A stretch of 18,576 nucleotides of DNA from an uncultured Oscillospiraceae bacterium (GCA_905233785.1 CAJOCV010000065.1:1-18576); one strand, 5' to 3'; positions 7,538 through 16,665 are shown, counted from the first letter of the stretch. Notes: generated from the sequence alone by a model not told the origin. Numbers and translations: made by a program.

Positions 7538-7566
7538 TTGACATTGCGTTTGCCTTTGCGTATAGT
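7538..7566 (+). promoter_or_regulatory. Near-consensus sigma-A promoter of the GNAT-lysozyme operon
   Basis: TTGACA (7538-7543), a 17-base spacer, then TATAGT (7561-7566) is an almost ideal vegetative promoter. Transcription would begin near 7573, just before the GGAGGG ribosome binding site at 7584-7589. Confidence 0.85.
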
Positions 7567-7596
7567 ACGCATAGAAGAAGGACGGAGGGCAAGAAG

Positions 7597-8124
7597 ATGG
7601 CACTTTCCATTCAAAACGCAAGCCGGACGGAGCTGTCAGCCGTTTGGCGCTTTTATGAGGAGGTCTGCGATGCTCTGGCGGAGAGCGCGTTCAGTCCCGG
7701 CTGGCACCTCGGCATTTACCCGAACATGAGCGAGCTGTCCGAACAGATTGCGGCGGGGGAGCTGCTGATGGCAAGCTGTGACGGGCGCATCGCCGCGGCG
7801 GCGGTGCTTACCGGGGACGATCCCGCGTATGCCTCCGCCGCCTGGCTCCACACGGCGGAGACGGCGGAGCTGTGCGTCCTGCACCTTTTCGCGGTGCATC
7901 CGGATTTTCGGGGAAAAGGGGTTTCCGACGCGGTGTTGGAAGCAATCATCGAGTGGGCGGAGAAAAACGGCAAGCGCCTTCTGCGCCTTGATGTGGTGAA
8001 GGGCAATCTACCCGCAGAGAGACTCTACCGACGGCACGGCTTCGTTTTCTGTGAGGAACGCGAGGTCTGGTATGAGGATACCGGGGAGATCACCGTGCGC
8101 CTCTACGAGCGGGAGCTGGGATGA
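7597..8124 (+). CDS. GNAT family N-acetyltransferase
   Basis: The 175-residue protein has the acetyl-CoA-binding core of GNAT enzymes: the beta-4 strand LCVLHLFAVHPDFRGKGV with the R-x-x-G-x-G/A-type loop (RGKG), then LEAIIEWAEKNGKRLLRLDVVKGNLPAERLYRRHGF, the family's motif A/B region ending in the (Y)RRxGF turn. The N-terminal half (FYEEVCDALAES, WHLGIYPN) resembles a subgroup common in Clostridia. The acceptor is unknown: a small molecule, antibiotic or protein N-terminus are all possible. GGAGGG at 7584-7589 gives 7-base spacing to the ATG, and a strong promoter precedes it. The stop overlaps the lysozyme start as ATGA, so the two are cotranscribed. Confidence 0.93.
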   Translation: MALSIQNASRTELSAVWRFYEEVCDALAESAFSPGWHLGIYPNMSELSEQIAAGELLMASCDGRIAAAAVLTGDDPAYASAAWLHTAETAELCVLHLFAVHPDFRGKGVSDAVLEAIIEWAEKNGKRLLRLDVVKGNLPAERLYRRHGFVFCEEREVWYEDTGEITVRLYERELG

Positions 8125-8894
8125 AAAGCGCGGGAAAGAGAAAAATCCGGCTCCTTTCGCTGCTGTTTTTGGCGCTTTTCGGGCTGGGCATGGCAAATCC
8201 GCCGGCACTTCCCTACGATCCGGGCATGACGGACTATACCGGATGGGTCACGGCAAACGGGGATACCTACTACCTGCGCGACGGAAGCCCGCTGACCGGG
8301 CTGCGTCTCGTGGAGGGGCAATACTGCTTCTTTGACGCGCACGGCATCAAGGCGAGGGCGGTGGGGGTGGACGTGTCTACCTACAGTGAGGGGATCGACT
8401 GGGCGCTTGCAAAGGCGCAGGGCATCGACTTTGCCGTTATACGCGTCGGGGGTCGGGGCTGGACAAGCGGCAGCGTTTACGGCGATGTGCGCGCGCAGAC
8501 CTATCTGCGCGACAGCCAAAAGGCCGGGATCAAGCGCGGCGTGTACTTCTATTCCACCGCCGTCAATGAGCATGAGGCCGTGGAGGAGGCGGAGGCGGTA
8601 CTGCGCGTCCTCGGCGGACGGGCGCTGGAGCTTCCGGTTTACTGCGACCTGGAGTTCTCCGGCGAGTATCCCGAGGGACGGGCGGACAGACTGAATGCCG
8701 GGGAACGGACGCAAATCGCCCTTGCCTTTTGCCGGAAAATCGAGAGCGCGGGCTACCGGGCGGGCGTGTACTCCGGGCAGTATTATTTTCAGCATCATTT
8801 GATTGGCTCGGCGCTGCGGCGCTATCAGCTTTGGCTCGCGGCCTACACTGCCGACGGAATGCCGCCCGCGGAAGATTTCAAACCGTTCTATTGA
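8121..8894 (+). CDS. GH25 lysozyme, secreted, apparently truncated at the C-terminus
   Basis: This predicted muramidase cleaves the MurNAc-GlcNAc bond of peptidoglycan. Residues 1-26 form a signal peptide (basic start, then LLSLLFLALFGLGMA). Residues about 45-78 (GWVTANGDTYYLRDGSPLTG, YCFFDAHGIKA) look like one choline-binding/wall-binding repeat. The GH25 barrel begins at GVDVSTYSEGIDW, with Asp84 and the catalytic DxE pair Asp176/Glu178 in YCDLEF. The protein stops at residue 257 after YQLWLAAYTADGMPPAEDFKPFY. The usual final strand of the family (MWQYSS-GxVxGI-xxVDxN) is missing, and a degraded copy of it seems to follow the stop. The product may be inactive or unstable, or there may be a sequencing error. 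It is coupled to the upstream GNAT gene by ATGA. Confidence 0.88.
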   Translation: MKSAGKRKIRLLSLLFLALFGLGMANPPALPYDPGMTDYTGWVTANGDTYYLRDGSPLTGLRLVEGQYCFFDAHGIKARAVGVDVSTYSEGIDWALAKAQGIDFAVIRVGGRGWTSGSVYGDVRAQTYLRDSQKAGIKRGVYFYSTAVNEHEAVEEAEAVLRVLGGRALELPVYCDLEFSGEYPEGRADRLNAGERTQIALAFCRKIESAGYRAGVYSGQYYFQHHLIGSALRRYQLWLAAYTADGMPPAEDFKPFY

Positions 8895-9007
8895 GACTTA
8901 GTATGAGCTCCCCCAAAGCCACGCAAGACGGAATCGCTACGTGATGTTTTGATATAGGCTCCCGGACGCTGCCGGAGGCGATGCATTCAGCGTTTCCTCG
9001 AGGCTGA
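8895..9007 (+). pseudogene. Probable frameshifted remnant of the GH25 C-terminus
   Basis: Another frame of the DNA after the lysozyme stop reads SSPKATQDGIAT (8906-8941), a stop, then FDIGSRTLPEA (8948-8980), ending at TGA 9005-9007. This resembles the family's last strand, SSxGxVxGIxxxVDxN, once single-base changes are allowed: ACG-T-GATGT-TTTGATATA could derive from codons for TYVDFDI. The match is by eye and needs alignment to an intact homologue. Confidence 0.45.
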
Positions 9008-9034
9008 GCCCGGCCGCTCAGCGCTTCTTCCTCT
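9003..9034 (+). terminator. Possible weak terminator after the lysozyme gene
   Basis: GCTGAGC (9003-9009) pairs with GCTCAGC (9016-9022), followed by a pyrimidine-rich GCTTCTTCCTCT rather than a clean T-run. Its position between the lysozyme remnant and the next promoter fits a terminator. Confidence 0.35.
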
Positions 9035-9051
9035 GTGTGTTAACGAAACTA

Positions 9052-9080
9052 TTGACCGCGGGACGGCGGCGTGATAAAAT
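9052..9080 (+). promoter_or_regulatory. Sigma-A-type promoter of the methyltransferase gene
   Basis: TTGACC (9052-9057), a 17-base spacer and TAAAAT (9075-9080) stand out in a GC-rich region, 33 bases before the start codon. It may also transcribe the following ecf genes, since no other clear promoter precedes them. Confidence 0.75.
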
Positions 9081-9113
9081 AACCTGAATTACTATGGAAT
9101 AGGATTGTATGCT

Positions 9114-9983
9114 ATGTGGATCGCCGATCAATGGAAGGATTTTGAGGTGCTGGACTGCTCCCGCGGGGAGAAGCTCGAGCGCTGGGGGGAGTACTACCTT
9201 GTGCGCCCTGACCCGCAGGCCATCTGGGACACGCCGCGGCGCAACGCCCACTGGAACGACCGGGACGCCCGCTACCACCGCAGCGAATCGGGCGGCGGAA
9301 GCTGGGACAAGGGGGGACTGCCCTCGGAGTGGAGCATCCGCTACAAGGAACTGACCTTCCATGTCAAGCCCATGAACTTCAAGCACACCGGCCTATTTCC
9401 CGAGCAGGCTGCCAACTGGGACTGGGCGATGGAGAAGATCCGCGCGGCAAATCGGCCGATCAGCGTGCTAAACCTCTTCGCCTATACCGGCGGGGCGACT
9501 GTGGCCTGCGCCAAGGCGGGCGCGGCCGTGTGTCATGTGGATGCGGCAAAGGGCATGGTGGCCTGGGGGAAGGAGAATGCCGCGGCCTCCGGGCTTGCCG
9601 AGGCGCCGATCCGCTGGATCGTGGACGACTGCGCCAAGTTTGTGGAGCGGGAGATCCGCCGCGGACGGCGCTACGACGCGATCATCATGGACCCGCCCTC
9701 CTACGGGCGCGGCCCCGGCGGCGAGGTCTGGAAGCTGGAGCAGAACCTCTGGCCCTTCGTGTCTCTCTGCGCGGACGTTTTGTCCGAGACGCCGCTCTTC
9801 GTGCTCATCAACTCCTACACCACGGGACTGAGCCCCTCGGTGCTGAGCTATGTGACGGAGAGCATTTTTACCAGGAAGTTCGGCGGGCGCTCCGACAGCC
9901 AGGAGCTTGCCTTGCCTGTGCGGGATTCCGGGCTTTATCTTCCCTGCGGCGCGACCTGCAGGTGGGAAGGAGGGGGGAAGTGA
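9114..9983 (+). CDS. Class I SAM-dependent methyltransferase, RlmI-like (COG1092)
   Basis: The 289-residue protein carries a Rossmann-fold methyltransferase domain: SAM-binding VLNLFAYTGGATVACAKAGA, acidic VDAAKGMVAWGKENAAASG, RWIVDDCAKFV, and the catalytic-loop IIMDPPSYGRG. These features are typical of RlmI/RlmK-like enzymes that modify 23S rRNA. The N-terminal 120 residues (KLERWGEYYLVRPDPQAIWD) replace the PUA domain of E. coli RlmI, a form I associate with Clostridia and Bacteroidetes homologues. The target base is not established. The ATG at 9114 is chosen because AGGA (9101-9104) sits nine bases upstream; an in-frame TTG at 9105 has worse spacing. A good promoter lies at 9052-9080. The stop codon is embedded in the first heptamer of the downstream repeat. 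Confidence 0.9.
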   Translation: MWIADQWKDFEVLDCSRGEKLERWGEYYLVRPDPQAIWDTPRRNAHWNDRDARYHRSESGGGSWDKGGLPSEWSIRYKELTFHVKPMNFKHTGLFPEQAANWDWAMEKIRAANRPISVLNLFAYTGGATVACAKAGAAVCHVDAAKGMVAWGKENAAASGLAEAPIRWIVDDCAKFVEREIRRGRRYDAIIMDPPSYGRGPGGEVWKLEQNLWPFVSLCADVLSETPLFVLINSYTTGLSPSVLSYVTESIFTRKFGGRSDSQELALPVRDSGLYLPCGATCRWEGGGK

Positions 9984-10093
9984 AGAGTGAAAAGTGAAAA
10001 GTGAAAAGTTATGGTGTCGCTTCGCGACAAATCAGAATCTGTTCCCCGAAGGGGAACACATAAACTATTCTCTATTCACTATTCTCTATTCAC
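9980..10093. repeat. Palindromic MITE-like element with heptamer arms
   Basis: The left arm (9980-10013) is GTGAAGA plus three GTGAAAA units and GTTATG. The right arm (10059-10093), read on the minus strand, is GTGAATA, GAGAATA, GTGAATA, GAGAATA, GTTTATG. Both arms have exact period 7 and end alike. Between them are two hairpins: GTCGC-TTC-GCGAC (10016-10028) and TGTTCCCC-GAA-GGGGAACA (10040-10058). No transposase is encoded. The element fills the whole spacer between the methyltransferase stop and the ecfA1 start. Confidence 0.85.
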
Positions 10094-10101
10094 TGCATCG
10101 T

Positions 10102-10917
10102 ATGATCGAATTTCAGAACGTACATTTTACCTATCCCGATGGGAAGCATGAGACGCTTTGCGGGGTAGATCTCAAGATCGAAGAGGGGAGCTTTGTGGCG
10201 GTGCTGGGGCATAACGGCTCCGGCAAGTCTACGCTGGCAAAGCACATGAACGCCATCCTCCTGCCCACCGAGGGCAGGGTGCTCGTGGACGGGATCGACA
10301 CTTCCGATGAATCGCGCATCCTTGAGGTGCGCCGCCGCGTGGGCATGGTGTTCCAGAACCCGGATAACCAGATCGTCGCGAATGTCGTGGAGGAGGATGT
10401 GGCCTTTGCGCCGGAAAACCTCGGCGTTCCCTCCGACGAGATTCGCGCGCGTGTGGACGCGGCGCTCAAGACCGTGGGCATGTATGAGCACCGGCAGCAC
10501 GCGCCGCATCTGCTCTCCGGCGGTCAGAAGCAGCGCGTCGCCATTGCGGGCGTCATCGCCATGCAGCCGGAGATCATCGTCCTGGACGAGCCGACCGCCA
10601 TGCTCGACCCCCAGGGACGGCGGGAGGTCATTTCCACCGTCACGCGGCTCTGCCGCGAAAAGGGCATGACCGTGGTGCTCATTACCCACCACATGGAGGA
10701 GTGCGTCGGCGCCGACCGGCTCATCATCATGTCGCACGGGAAAATCGCCGCCGACGGAACGCCCGGCGAGGTCTTCTCCCAGGTGGAGCTGATGCAGCGC
10801 GAGGGCTTGGATGTGCCCGAGACGGTGCGGCTCTGCTGGGACTTGAACAAGGAGGGCTTTTCGCTCCCGCTCGATACGCTCGATACGCAAAGATGCGCCG
10901 AAGCGATCATTGGTTGA
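10102..10917 (+). CDS. ecfA1: Energy-coupling factor transporter ATPase EcfA1
   Basis: This is one of the two ATPases powering group II ECF importers, which take up vitamins and metals through exchangeable S components. In the 271-residue product Walker A GHNGSGKST is at 36-44, the Q-loop is in FQNPDNQIV, the signature LSGGQ is at 138-142, Walker B ends in Asp162/Glu163 (IIVLDEPTAMLDP), and the H-loop is ITHHMEE. FQNPDNQIV and APENLG are typical of EcfA1. The start at 10102 (MIEFQNVHF) is where family members begin. No Shine-Dalgarno sequence is visible before it, because the repeat element ends only eight bases upstream. An open in-frame extension to GTG 9994 runs through the repeat and is unlikely to be real. 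ecfA2, ecfT and truA follow in the order usual for Firmicutes. Confidence 0.96.
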   Translation: MIEFQNVHFTYPDGKHETLCGVDLKIEEGSFVAVLGHNGSGKSTLAKHMNAILLPTEGRVLVDGIDTSDESRILEVRRRVGMVFQNPDNQIVANVVEEDVAFAPENLGVPSDEIRARVDAALKTVGMYEHRQHAPHLLSGGQKQRVAIAGVIAMQPEIIVLDEPTAMLDPQGRREVISTVTRLCREKGMTVVLITHHMEECVGADRLIIMSHGKIAADGTPGEVFSQVELMQREGLDVPETVRLCWDLNKEGFSLPLDTLDTQRCAEAIIG

Positions 10918-10918
10918 A

Positions 10919-10953
10919 GTGGTCAGTGGTCAGTGGCCAGTGGCCAGTGAAGA
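10919..10953. repeat. Five-unit heptamer array (GTGGYCA type)
   Basis: Five exact 7-base units start one base after the ecfA1 stop: GTGGTCA, GTGGTCA, GTGGCCA, GTGGCCA, GTGAAGA. The last unit equals the first unit of the 9980 element, linking the GTGGYCA and GTGAAAA types. The array fills most of the ecfA1-ecfA2 spacer. Confidence 0.85.
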
Positions 10954-10973
10954 ACGAATAAGGATTCTTGTAT

Positions 10974-11834
10974 ATGTCAGTTATCACCGTGGAGAATCTG
11001 CGCCATACTTACAGCGCGGGAACTCCATTTGAAAAAGTCGCCATCGACAATATCAATCTCACGATCCCGCAGGGGCAGTTCGTGGGGCTGCTGGGGCATA
11101 CCGGCTCCGGAAAATCCACCTTTATTCAGCACTTAAACGCCCTGCTGCAGCCGACTTCGGGTCGGGTGCTGCTGGACGGCGAGGATATTAACCGCGATAA
11201 GAAGAGCCGCCACGATGTAAAGCGGAAGGTAGGGCTCGTGTTTCAGTATCCGGAGTACCAGCTTTTTGAAGAGACCGTGTTTGCCGACATCGCCTTCGGC
11301 CCGAAGAATATGGGGCTCAAGAAAGCTGAGATCGAGGAGCGCGTGCGCGAGGCCGCCCACTTTGTCGGTGTGGAGGAACGACTCTTTGACCGCTCTCCGC
11401 TGGAGCTGTCCGGCGGGCAGAAGCGCCGCGTTGCCATTGCGGGCGTCATTGCCATGCGTCCGGGCGTTCTCATTCTGGACGAGCCGACGGCGGGTCTTGA
11501 TCCGGCGGGCTGCCGAAAAATCCTTGCCAACATCTGCAATTACCGCGCCGAGAGCGGCGCGACGGTTATCATCGTGAGCCACAATATGGACGACGCGGCA
11601 CGGCTTACCGAGCGGCTGATCGTCTTTGACCACGGGCATGTGGCGATGGACGGGACGCCCGAGGAGGTTTTCTCCCGCCCGCAGGAGCTCATTGACATCG
11701 GCCTTGCCGTTCCCCAGTCCACGGCGCTCGCCATGGCGCTCCGGGAAAAGGGCATGGCGCTCGAGGGCGCGATCTTTACCCATGAGCAGCTTCTGAAGGC
11801 CGTGAAGCGGGCAAAGGGGGTGGGCACATGCTGA
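10974..11834 (+). CDS. ecfA2: Energy-coupling factor transporter ATPase EcfA2
   Basis: This is the second ATPase of the ECF module and forms a heterodimer with EcfA1 on the EcfT scaffold at the inner membrane face. The 286-residue product has Walker A GHTGSGKST (41-49), Q-loop FQYPEYQLFEETV, signature LSGGQKRRVAIAG, Walker B VLILDEPTAGLDP and H-loop VSHNMDD. FQYPEYQLFEETV is the EcfA2-specific form and separates it from EcfA1. The ATG at 10974 is chosen with AGGA (10961-10964) nine bases upstream; an in-frame TTG at 10968 is too close to that site. The stop overlaps the ecfT start by 7 nt. No S-component gene is in the window, so this looks like the shared housekeeping module. Confidence 0.96.
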   Translation: MSVITVENLRHTYSAGTPFEKVAIDNINLTIPQGQFVGLLGHTGSGKSTFIQHLNALLQPTSGRVLLDGEDINRDKKSRHDVKRKVGLVFQYPEYQLFEETVFADIAFGPKNMGLKKAEIEERVREAAHFVGVEERLFDRSPLELSGGQKRRVAIAGVIAMRPGVLILDEPTAGLDPAGCRKILANICNYRAESGATVIIVSHNMDDAARLTERLIVFDHGHVAMDGTPEEVFSRPQELIDIGLAVPQSTALAMALREKGMALEGAIFTHEQLLKAVKRAKGVGTC

Positions 11835-12625
11835 AGGACATCACCCTCGGCCAGTTCTTCCCCGGCGATACGATTGCCCACCGTCTCGACCCGCGCACAA
11901 AGCTGATTCTTGTGCTGCTGTATATCGTGGCGCTCTTCCAGGCCACCGGCTGGGTCGGATACGGTCTGGTGCTGCTGGCGACGGCGGTGTGCATGGCGGC
12001 GTCCCACATCAGCCCGAAGAATATCTTTAAGGGGCTCAAGCCCATGCTCTTCATCATTGCGCTGACCGCCCTGCTGAACATCTTCTACACCACGGGCACG
12101 CCCATCGTCCCCGGCTGGATCATCACCTGGGAGGGGCTGGAGCGAGCGGTGAAGATGATGCTGCGCATCACGCTTCTGATCGCGGGCACCTTTCTGCTGA
12201 CCTACACCACCAGCCCCATGGCGCTGACCGACGGACTGGAGCTGCTGATGAACCCGCTCAAGAAATTGCATGTGCCGGTGCATGAGATGACGATCATGAT
12301 GTCCATGGCGCTGCGCTTTATCCCCACGCTGATCGAGGAGACGGATAAGATCATGTCCGCCCAGAAGGCGCGCGGCGCGGACTTTGAAAACGGAAATCTC
12401 ATCCAGCGGGCTCAGGCGCTGCTGCCGATTCTGGTGCCGCTGTTCGTCTCTGCCTTCCGACGGGCGGATGAGCTTGCAGTGGCGATGGAGAGCCGCTGCT
12501 ATCACGGCGGCGAAGGACGCACCCGCATGAAGCAGCTTCATATGGCGCAGCGGGACTGGGTCGCCCTCGTCTGCGGCGTGCTGTTTCTCGCGGCGGTCAT
12601 TGTGCTGAAACGATTTGGGCTTTGA
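11828..12625 (+). CDS. ecfT: Energy-coupling factor transporter transmembrane protein EcfT
   Basis: This is the membrane scaffold joining the two ATPases to the substrate-binding S component. The 265-residue protein opens with LGQFFPGDTIAHRLDPRTKLIL, typical of EcfT, and has about six hydrophobic segments: roughly 28-70 in two or three, 75-95, 105-135, and one near the C-terminus. The coupling helices carry the arginine motifs in SAQKARGADF and AVAMESRCY; in family members these contact the ATPase grooves. The start overlaps the ecfA2 end by 7 nt. The stop is followed within ten bases by a palindromic repeat, and truA comes next. Confidence 0.96.
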   Translation: MLKDITLGQFFPGDTIAHRLDPRTKLILVLLYIVALFQATGWVGYGLVLLATAVCMAASHISPKNIFKGLKPMLFIIALTALLNIFYTTGTPIVPGWIITWEGLERAVKMMLRITLLIAGTFLLTYTTSPMALTDGLELLMNPLKKLHVPVHEMTIMMSMALRFIPTLIEETDKIMSAQKARGADFENGNLIQRAQALLPILVPLFVSAFRRADELAVAMESRCYHGGEGRTRMKQLHMAQRDWVALVCGVLFLAAVIVLKRFGL

Positions 12626-12632
12626 TGATCCC

Positions 12633-12700
12633 GTAGGGACGAGCATTGCTCGTCCGGGATTGGGAGAGAATACAGGCGGACGACCAATGCTCGTCCCTGC
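12633..12700. repeat. GTAGGG-led palindromic repeat pair
   Basis: The left unit GTAGGGACGAGC-ATT-GCTCGTCCG is a near-perfect hairpin (12636-12654). About 20 bases later a second unit, in inverted orientation, ends GCTCGTCCCTGC at 12700. The outer 24 bases thus form terminal inverted repeats around a short centre. A relative is at 14297-14322. No open reading frame is supported. Confidence 0.8.
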
Positions 12701-12717
12701 AATAGAACCGAAAAACA

Positions 12718-13482
12718 ATGAGAAACATTGCCTTACGTCTGAGCTACGACGGCTCGAATTACCACGGCTGGCAGGTGCAGAAAAACGACGTGACCGTGGC
12801 CGAGACGCTGGAGACCGCGCTCGGGAAGGTTTGCGGCCATGCGGTAAAGACCGTAGGCTGCGGGAGAACGGACGCGGGCGTTCACGCGCTGCGCTACTGC
12901 GCGAATTTTCACACCGACTGCCGCATCCCTATCGAGCGCATGGCGCTCGCGGTCAATTCCCGGCTTCCGATGGACATTGCCGTGTCGGACGCGGTGGAGG
13001 CGCCGGCGGATTTTAACGCCATCGGCTCCTGCATAAAAAAGGAATATATCTATAAAATACACAATAGCAATATTCGAGACCCCTTCCTGCAAAACCGGGT
13101 ATGCTTTTATCCCCAGGCGCTGGATATGGCCGCGATGCGGGCGGCGGCGAGAGCCTTCGAGGGCACCCACGATTTTCGCGCCGTGCGCAGCGTCGGCACC
13201 GAGACGAAGACCACCGTGCGCACGGTGTACTGGTGCCGGGCGGAGAAGCAGGGCGAGCTCATCACGGTTTCCGTCTGTGCAGACGGCTTTCTCTACAATA
13301 TGTGCCGGGCGATGGTCGGCACCATGATCTACGCCTCCTACGGAAAGCTCCGACCTGAGGAAATCCCTGAGCTGCTGGAAAAAGGCGACCGGCGTCTCAC
13401 CGGCCCCACCATGCCGCCCCAGGGACTGTACCTCAACCGCATCTGGTACGATGGCGCGGTCGGGGAAATGATGGAAAAGTGA
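12718..13482 (+). CDS. truA: tRNA pseudouridine(38-40) synthase TruA
   Basis: TruA isomerises uridines 38-40 in the anticodon arm of many tRNAs. The 254-residue protein starts with RNIALRLSYDGSNYHGWQVQ, has the catalytic motif GCGRTDAGVHAL with nucleophile Asp52, then NAIGSCIKKEYIYKI, FEGTHDFRAVRS, and the C-terminal FLYNMCRAMVGTMI. Length is normal. truA directly after ecfT is the common Firmicute order. No Shine-Dalgarno sequence precedes the ATG: the 17 bases back to the upstream repeat read A-rich. The stop codon lies in the first heptamer of the next repeat (GTGACCA). Confidence 0.97.
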   Translation: MRNIALRLSYDGSNYHGWQVQKNDVTVAETLETALGKVCGHAVKTVGCGRTDAGVHALRYCANFHTDCRIPIERMALAVNSRLPMDIAVSDAVEAPADFNAIGSCIKKEYIYKIHNSNIRDPFLQNRVCFYPQALDMAAMRAAARAFEGTHDFRAVRSVGTETKTTVRTVYWCRAEKQGELITVSVCADGFLYNMCRAMVGTMIYASYGKLRPEEIPELLEKGDRRLTGPTMPPQGLYLNRIWYDGAVGEMMEK

Positions 13483-13520
13483 CCAGTGATACACAATGCT
13501 GTCCACTAACCACTGGCCAC
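13479..13520. repeat. Heptamer element with inverted arms (GTGGCCA type)
   Basis: The left arm is GTGACCA followed by GTGATAC. The right arm, read on the minus strand from 13520, is GTGGCCA, GTGGTTA, GTGGACA. The two arms face each other over a short centre, as in the 9980 element but shorter. It begins inside the truA stop region and leaves an AT-rich leader (13521-13567) before cvpA. Confidence 0.7.
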
Positions 13521-13567
13521 TTTATTTGTTCACAATTCCATGTTATTCTATTGAACGGTGATTCACT

Positions 13568-14287
13568 ATGATTCGATTGATGATTGATATTGTTCTGCTG
13601 GTGATCGTGGCGCTCTGCACCTGGGGCGGGTATCGGCGTGGGCTGATCGGCGGTATCGCCGGTATTCTTGCCATTGTGATTGCCCTCTTCGGAGGGAGTC
13701 TGCTGTCTTCGGCCTACTCGCACGAGGTTGTGCCGGCGCTCTCTCCCTTTGTGGATGGGTATATCAGTTCTCAGCTGACGCGGGACGCTGTGCTCGAGCA
13801 GATGGGCTACGGGGAGAGCAGCCTCTCGCTGGAGGATGTGCTGGCGCAGGACCCCTCTCTGGGCTACGACTATGCGTATGAATGCTTTCGCAACGTCGGC
13901 TTCTACGATGATCGGGCGGAGGAGTTGGGCGAATGGACGGTGCAGGTCGCAAATGAGACAGGCATGAGTATGCAGAGCGCGGTGATTTCCACGCTGAGCG
14001 ACGCGATCAGCTATGTCGGCGGGCTCGTGATCGCCTTCCTGCTGATTCTGATCGCCCTCGTGGCGATCGCGAACGTGGGGAATCTGTCCTTCCGGCTGCC
14101 GAATCTCGAGCTGCTCGATGAGATCGGCGGCGCGGCGGTCGGCTTTGTGAAGGGCGTTTTCTACTGCGTCTTGCTGTGCTGGCTTTTAAGCTTTTTCGGC
14201 ATTCTGATCGGGAAGGACACCCTCGGCAGTACGACGCTTGCCCGCTTCTTCCTGGCCTTCCGCTTTATCACGGGGAACCTGTTATAA
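13568..14287 (+). CDS. CvpA family membrane protein
   Basis: This 239-residue protein begins with a hydrophobic segment and the family mark WGGYRRGLIGGIAGILAIVIALFGG, placing two helices in about residues 5-50. A soluble stretch of about 100 residues follows, then two or three helices (VGGLVIAFLLILIALVAIAN; the Gly-rich AAVGFVKGVFYCVLLCWLLSFFGILIG). E. coli CvpA affects colicin V export and the envelope; in Firmicutes its role is not settled. The soluble insert makes it longer than the minimal CvpA domain. The start has only a weak GGTGA upstream. It sits between truA and clp, each separated from it by a repeat. Confidence 0.85.
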   Translation: MIRLMIDIVLLVIVALCTWGGYRRGLIGGIAGILAIVIALFGGSLLSSAYSHEVVPALSPFVDGYISSQLTRDAVLEQMGYGESSLSLEDVLAQDPSLGYDYAYECFRNVGFYDDRAEELGEWTVQVANETGMSMQSAVISTLSDAISYVGGLVIAFLLILIALVAIANVGNLSFRLPNLELLDEIGGAAVGFVKGVFYCVLLCWLLSFFGILIGKDTLGSTTLARFFLAFRFITGNLL

Positions 14288-14296
14288 CCGCGAATC

Positions 14297-14322
14297 GTAG
14301 GGGCGGCCCTCGCGGCCGCCCG
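14297..14322. repeat. Single GTAGGG-led palindrome
   Basis: GTAGG precedes a stem of GGGCGGCC (14301-14308) and GGCCGCCC (14314-14321). It has the same layout as each half of the 12633-12700 element but a different stem. It lies between the cvpA stop and the clp ribosome binding site and could act as a transcript hairpin. Confidence 0.65.
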
Positions 14323-14346
14323 TTCAAATAGTTCCAAGGAGGTTCT

Positions 14347-16661
<2,315 letters not shown>

Positions 16662-16665
<4 letters not shown>

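Noticed and set aside
9994..10101. N-terminal extension of EcfA1 from GTG 9994 through the repeat
   Set aside because: The 36 extra residues are repeat-encoded and absent from the family; EcfA1 proteins begin at MIEFQNVHF-like sequence.
9980..10953. CRISPR-like array
   Set aside because: The units are 7 bases and directly adjacent, without unique spacers.
11540..12718. 392-codon open frame on the minus strand opposite ecfA2 and ecfT
   Set aside because: It is low-complexity, rich in His/Arg/Gln, spans two real genes and a repeat, and has no family resemblance.
13521..13567. Promoter in the AT-rich leader of cvpA
   Set aside because: No -35/-10 pair with acceptable spacing could be found.
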